Shown piece by piece: positions 59,998 to 64,000 of a stretch of 64,000 nucleotides of DNA. Positions within the stretch are counted from its first letter, which is position 1; every line of letters begins with the position of its first letter. A program made the translations under genes and the position numbers. This DNA is from an uncultured Clostridia bacterium (GTDB taxonomy: Bacteria; Bacillota; Clostridia; Oscillospirales; Acutalibacteraceae), in contig CANRNQ010000008.1 in the NCBI GenBank assembly GCA_947632045.1, positions 1 to 64,000 on the forward strand, written 5' to 3'. Under the pieces are notes generated by a model, which was not told the origin of the DNA, made no database searches, and saw nothing but the letters and a program-made list of their open reading frames with translations.

Positions 59998-60216
59998 GCT
60001 GCCGCATTTTCCCGCTTTTGCTTTGTGCGGAAGGGGCTTGTTCGGGCGGCGACCGGCGCGTTTCCGCCGCAGGCGGAAACGCGCAAAAACGCGGCTGCGC
60101 ACATACACGAGCAGAGAAAGCCCTACCCTGCCGCGTTTTTCAGCGCGGCTGCGCCGCGCGGGTCGCCGCCCGAACCCCTTCGCGCCCAATGTGACTGCGA
60201 CAATCAGTGCGGCAGC
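59998..60216 (+). repeat. Dispersed nested inverted-repeat element, copy G
   Basis: GCTGCCGCA/TGCGGCAGC (59998-60006/60208-60216); AAGGGG/CCCCTT; GTTCGGGCGGCGACC/GGTCGCCGCCCGAAC (60040-60054/60161-60175); AAAAACGCGGC/GCCGCGTTTTT (60085-60095/60130-60140); hairpins GCGCGTTTCCGCC-GCA-GGCGGAAACGCGC and GCGCGGC-TGC-GCCGCGC. Confidence 0.92.
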
Positions 60217-60256
60217 CCCCTGTCGCGCGCTGCATACTTGCTGTATTTCCTCTATA

Positions 60257-61807
60257 TCATCTTGTCCTTAATATCACCATCGACTGCGCGCCAAGCTCTA
60301 TCTTGCCGCCCACAATCGAAGCGGAGCCTATCTTAAACACGCTTTCCCCTGCACACTCAAGCGGCGTACACACAGCCTCGCCCTTCGGATTCACGGCTAT
60401 AATAAACGAACCGCGCCTGTATATAAACGGATACCCTCCCTTTTCGGCATATACCACCTCAAAGTCGCCGTCTGCGCCAAGCTCCGCGTTCTCCCTGCGG
60501 AGCCTTATGAGCTCCTTTACCGTTTCGTATATCGAGTCAGGTCTGCCAGTCTGGTTTTCAACCGTCGGTGCGTCCGGAGCCGTATCTATCGGAAGGTACA
60601 GCTTGTCGCTGTCCGCGTCCGAAAAGCCGAGATTTTTGCCGCCGCTCCACTGCATGGGCGTTCTTGAGCCTGTGCGGCTGAAGCCGCCCTCCTTGCTCGG
60701 CAGATTTTCTATATATCTCATTCCTATCTCGTCGCCGTAATATATAAACGGCGCCCCGGGCATCGTCAGTATCGTCGCATAGGCGAGGCGTATTGCTCGG
60801 TCGTCAAGAGTTCTCGTCATTCGCGGCACATCGTGGTTTCCGGTTATAAAGCTGATGTATCCGTTGCCGCGCGTCTTTTCAAGCGCCCTTGTATACTCCT
60901 CGGTGAATACCGTTATATCGCCCCTGCCGTCCTTGCAGTAATAGCTCTCGTCCTGCCCCGTTTCGTAGTTCATGTACCGGAACATGGTCGAATAGCCGTT
61001 GCCCCTGTGGTCAAGGTAAAAATCGCAGTGAAAGCCCGCGTCGTTTATCGCACGTTCGGGGTCGCACCATTCCGACACAAGCGCGGCTTCGGGGTATTCC
61101 GTATCGAGCATTTCCCTTATTCCGCGCCATATACGCGCGGTGGGTCTTTTGTCGTCGTCGTTCTTGACAAGGCTGTCCGCCATATCGACGCGGAAGCCAT
61201 CGCAGCCGAGGTCAAGCCAGAAGCGCATTATATCCTTGAGCGCCTCTATCGTTTTCAGACAGTCGGGGTGATCCGTCGAAAGCTGCCAGTTAGGGTGGGT
61301 TACCTTTGCAAAGCCGTAGTTCAGCGCCGGCTGCGAGCTAAAATAATTGACAAGGTAGTTTCCGTCGCGCTCGCTTATGCCGCACATGAGTCTGTACTGC
61401 GGCGGAGCCTCCCACACGCTGTCCGTCCATATATAGCGGTTTGAGTATTCGTTTTGCCCGTGCCTTTGGCTCTGTTTGAACCACTCGCACTGATCCGAGG
61501 TATGACCCGGAACAAGGTCAAGGATTATTTTTATCCCCATTTCGTGCGCCGTTTTGAACAGCTCGACAAGGTCGTCGTTCGTGCCGTATCTCGGGGCAAC
61601 CTTTTTGTAGTCGCGCACGTCGTAGCCGCCGTCCATAAACGGCGAGTCGTAGACGGGATTGAGCCATATCGCGTTGCAGCCGAGCTGCTTTACATATTCG
61701 AGCTTTTTTATTATTCCTTGAATGTCGCCTATACCGTCTCCGTTTGAATCATAAAAGGACTGTGGGTAAATTTCGTAAAAGATTGCGTTTTTTAGCCAAT
61801 CAGGCAT
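60257..61807 (-). CDS. GH13-family alpha-glucosidase/alpha-amylase
   Basis: NAIFYEIYPQSFYDSNGDGIGDIQGI, GFRVDMADSLV, SEWCDPE, TGNHDVPR. Confidence 0.95.
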   Translation of the reverse strand: MPDWLKNAIFYEIYPQSFYDSNGDGIGDIQGIIKKLEYVKQLGCNAIWLNPVYDSPFMDGGYDVRDYKKVAPRYGTNDDLVELFKTAHEMGIKIILDLVPGHTSDQCEWFKQSQRHGQNEYSNRYIWTDSVWEAPPQYRLMCGISERDGNYLVNYFSSQPALNYGFAKVTHPNWQLSTDHPDCLKTIEALKDIMRFWLDLGCDGFRVDMADSLVKNDDDKRPTARIWRGIREMLDTEYPEAALVSEWCDPERAINDAGFHCDFYLDHRGNGYSTMFRYMNYETGQDESYYCKDGRGDITVFTEEYTRALEKTRGNGYISFITGNHDVPRMTRTLDDRAIRLAYATILTMPGAPFIYYGDEIGMRYIENLPSKEGGFSRTGSRTPMQWSGGKNLGFSDADSDKLYLPIDTAPDAPTVENQTGRPDSIYETVKELIRLRRENAELGADGDFEVVYAEKGGYPFIYRRGSFIIAVNPKGEAVCTPLECAGESVFKIGSASIVGGKIELGAQSMVILRTR

Positions 61808-61924
61808 ATTGATCCCTCCGTGTTATCTTTATTTATTGCATTGCTGGAGCTGTTTCTCGTTTTTATTCGTCCGGCAAAAATTTTTGATTGACAAAATAGT
61901 CCTTGTAAATAAAATCCGATTTAT

Positions 61925-62725
61925 TTAAAGCAGCAGCCGCTCCGCGTTTTCGTGCATCATCATTTCCTTGAGCCTGTCGGACAGCGGAAGCTCCATTATG
62001 TCGCGAATAGCCTTGGCTTGGTCGTCCCACGGCGAATCGGTCCCAAAGAGTATATGGCTCGGGTCTGTTTCCTTATATATTCTTATCAGCTTATCCTTAT
62101 CCATCTGCGGCTGGCCGATGGAATAGCTCGTATCAATATATATTTCTTCATGACCGACAAGGTATTCAAGCACGTCGTCGTTATAGCGATAGCCGCCGGA
62201 ATGTGCGCAGATTATCCTCGCGCCCTTAAGCTCCGGCAGAACCCGCGCAAGCCGCCTTGGGGTACTTCTGTGCAGCTCGGGAAACGACACGTCCATACCG
62301 CTGTGTATTGTTATAATAAGCCCCATATCCGCCGCCGCGCGCATAAGGGCCACCGTTTCATCGTCGTCAATAAAAACTCGCTGAAAGTCGGGGTGAAGCT
62401 TTATGCCCTTCAATCCCGCCTTTTTTATCCGCTCAAGCTCCGAGATAAAATCCGTATCGTGCGGGTGCACCGAGCCGAATGATACAAGCCCCTGTATCTT
62501 ATTATTCTCAAAGGCGCAGTTATTTATCGTATGGCTGTTGCCCGGCTTTACGGCAATTGGCATAAGCACGCTCTCACTGACTCCCGCCCTTTTCATTGAC
62601 GACAGCAGAGCTTCATTCGTGCCGTCAAGCACCGCCTTGGCGCCGCTCGATTTTTCAAGCGAGCCTATTGCCCCGGGGGCTAACTTGTGCGGAAAGGTGT
62701 GCGTGTGGAAATCTATTATTTTCAT
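61925..62725 (-). CDS. Amidohydrolase family protein (COG2159-like)
   Basis: MKIIDFHTHTFPHKLA, GIKLHPDFQ, IICAHSGGYRY, ILFGTDSPW. Confidence 0.9.
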   Translation of the reverse strand: MKIIDFHTHTFPHKLAPGAIGSLEKSSGAKAVLDGTNEALLSSMKRAGVSESVLMPIAVKPGNSHTINNCAFENNKIQGLVSFGSVHPHDTDFISELERIKKAGLKGIKLHPDFQRVFIDDDETVALMRAAADMGLIITIHSGMDVSFPELHRSTPRRLARVLPELKGARIICAHSGGYRYNDDVLEYLVGHEEIYIDTSYSIGQPQMDKDKLIRIYKETDPSHILFGTDSPWDDQAKAIRDIMELPLSDRLKEMMMHENAERLLL

Positions 62726-62970
62726 AACATCAGCTCCAAGTATATCCTTATTGTAATATTATACCATACCGCCGCATTTACAGCAACAAGGCGCTTTGCC
62801 GTTTATTTAAAATTTCTGTGTGTCGGTTAATTTTGACTTCCAGCAAAACTTTCTTGCACACTTGACCGCAGAATAATATTATAATAACAAGAGCACCTTT
62901 GCACCCGCCCGACATTACAATTCACCCTCGACCCCCTCGGGTGCAGATTTTAGGTATCGGGAGGACAACA

Positions 62971-63549
62971 ATGATTATTGAGCAATTAAGCGGCGTCCGC
63001 CTTGTTATTACGCTGTCGCAGGACGATATGAAGGGCTTTGCCCTTGACTATACCAATATATTTTTTGAGGACGAAACATTTAAAAAGGTATTAAGGCGGC
63101 TTATAAAGCTCGCTCAGGAGCGTGTAAGTATTTCAATAAAAAATAAAACTCTGTTCGTCGAGGCCATTGAACGCTTAGGCGGGTGTATACTTGTGATAAC
63201 AGTTCTGCCGAAGCGCGGAAGCTCCGGACGCAGATATAGGCTAAAATACAGCAACTGCCCCGTTATGTTCAGCTTTGAAAATACCGATTCTCTGACGGAT
63301 TGTATGGCTCAATTATACAAAAACGGTTTTCGCCTGCTGCGCGGAGAGATTTTTTCAACCCAGGACGGCTATAAATTTATAGTACGGCCGTGCCAAAGCA
63401 GAATCAGCCGCGTGCTCGGAGTTTTGTCCGAATATTCCGTCGGCAAAACGGAGAACGAAATAAAAATAGCCGAGGTGCGCGAGCACGGCAGGCCGCTTGC
63501 GTCAGGGCTTCCCGTTATGAAAATCGGCAGCGTTTTCGCCGTTAAATGA
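62971..63549 (+). CDS. MecA-like adaptor protein
   Basis: MIIEQLSGVRLVITLSQDDMKGFALDYTNIFFED...LFVEAIERLGGCILVITVLPK; second half RYRLKYSNCPVMFSFENTDSLTDCMAQLY. Start preceded by GGGAGG. Confidence 0.75.
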   Translation: MIIEQLSGVRLVITLSQDDMKGFALDYTNIFFEDETFKKVLRRLIKLAQERVSISIKNKTLFVEAIERLGGCILVITVLPKRGSSGRRYRLKYSNCPVMFSFENTDSLTDCMAQLYKNGFRLLRGEIFSTQDGYKFIVRPCQSRISRVLGVLSEYSVGKTENEIKIAEVREHGRPLASGLPVMKIGSVFAVK

Positions 63550-63780
63550 CGATTTGTTTTTTATAATAAAGCTCCGCTATTTTTCTTTCGGGCTTAGTCG
63601 CTTAAGTCGAGCGTCTGCGCAATATGTTTGCGGTCAGCGAAACTCAAAACAAAGGTTTTTGACAACGCGGTGAAAGAACAGGCTTCTTGTAAAAAAATTA
63701 GCGGCATATAGTTAAAAATACTTTTTTAATAAGTTGAGGCAGCTATCAGTCTGAAACTGAAAGCCGCCTCTTTTATATCT

Positions 63781-64000
63781 TTATATCTTAGTTTTTTTCT
63801 CTATTATATCAACGGTTTCGTCGAGATACGCCGCGCTGAAAAGCTCAATGGTGCCCGTGTCGGCGCATTTTGAAACCTCGGCGTCTATCGGCATTTTGCC
63901 TATAAGGTCAACTCCGAACTCCTTCGCCACACTTTCTATGCGGCTCTCGCCGTAAATACTATGCTTTGCGCCGCAGTCGGGGCAAACGTAATAGCTCATA
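63781..64000 (-). CDS. Mrp/NBP35-family P-loop ATPase, C-terminal part; N-terminus beyond window
   Basis: MSYYVCPDCGAKHSIYGESRIESVAKEFGVDLIGKMPIDAEVSKCADTGTIELF. Confidence 0.9.
   Translation of the reverse strand, partial: MSYYVCPDCGAKHSIYGESRIESVAKEFGVDLIGKMPIDAEVSKCADTGTIELFSAAYLDETVDIIEKKTKI

Overview
The window is 64 kb of a Firmicutes/Clostridia-type chromosome; the taxon is inferred from gene content and was not tested. It has three parts. (1) 1-~2.1 kb is the edge of an integrated element: a truncated ParA, a small frameshifted ORF, and a 3' tRNA-Trp fragment that looks like an attachment site. (2) ~2.1-20 kb is an AT-rich block. It encodes a complete-looking reductive pyrimidine/hydantoin catabolic operon with an NMT1-type ABC transporter, a LuxR regulator, a cytidylate-kinase-like protein, and a circularly permuted ATP-grasp/alpha-E/transglutaminase module next to two M14 aspartoacylase-like paralogs, one of which appears to have lost its zinc ligands. 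(3) ~20-64 kb is GC-richer core genome: sir2, rpoD, dnaG, dGTPase, ypeB, pgk-tpiA-pyrE-gpmI, rpe, rlmB, fba, rpsP-khpA, ffh-ylxM, infB-ylxQ-ylxR-nusA-rimP, GH13, a MecA-like gene and mrp. The strongest unexplained signal is a ~220-230 bp dispersed element present seven times between 25.2 and 60.2 kb and not seen in the AT-rich block. Each copy has nested inverted repeats (core TTCGGGCGGCGACCGG...CCGGTCGCCGCCCGAA) enclosing two hairpins and a third AAAACGCGGC/GCCGCGTTTT stem, so it can fold as a four-way, cloverleaf-like junction. The arm sequences differ between copies while base-pairing is kept. Other candidates are a 1468-aa degenerate P-type-ATPase-like protein with a very acidic tail carrying five spaced 'K-[SA]-F-W-[NT]-G' motifs, a YugP-like protein lacking HExxH, and tandem composite M4 proteases.
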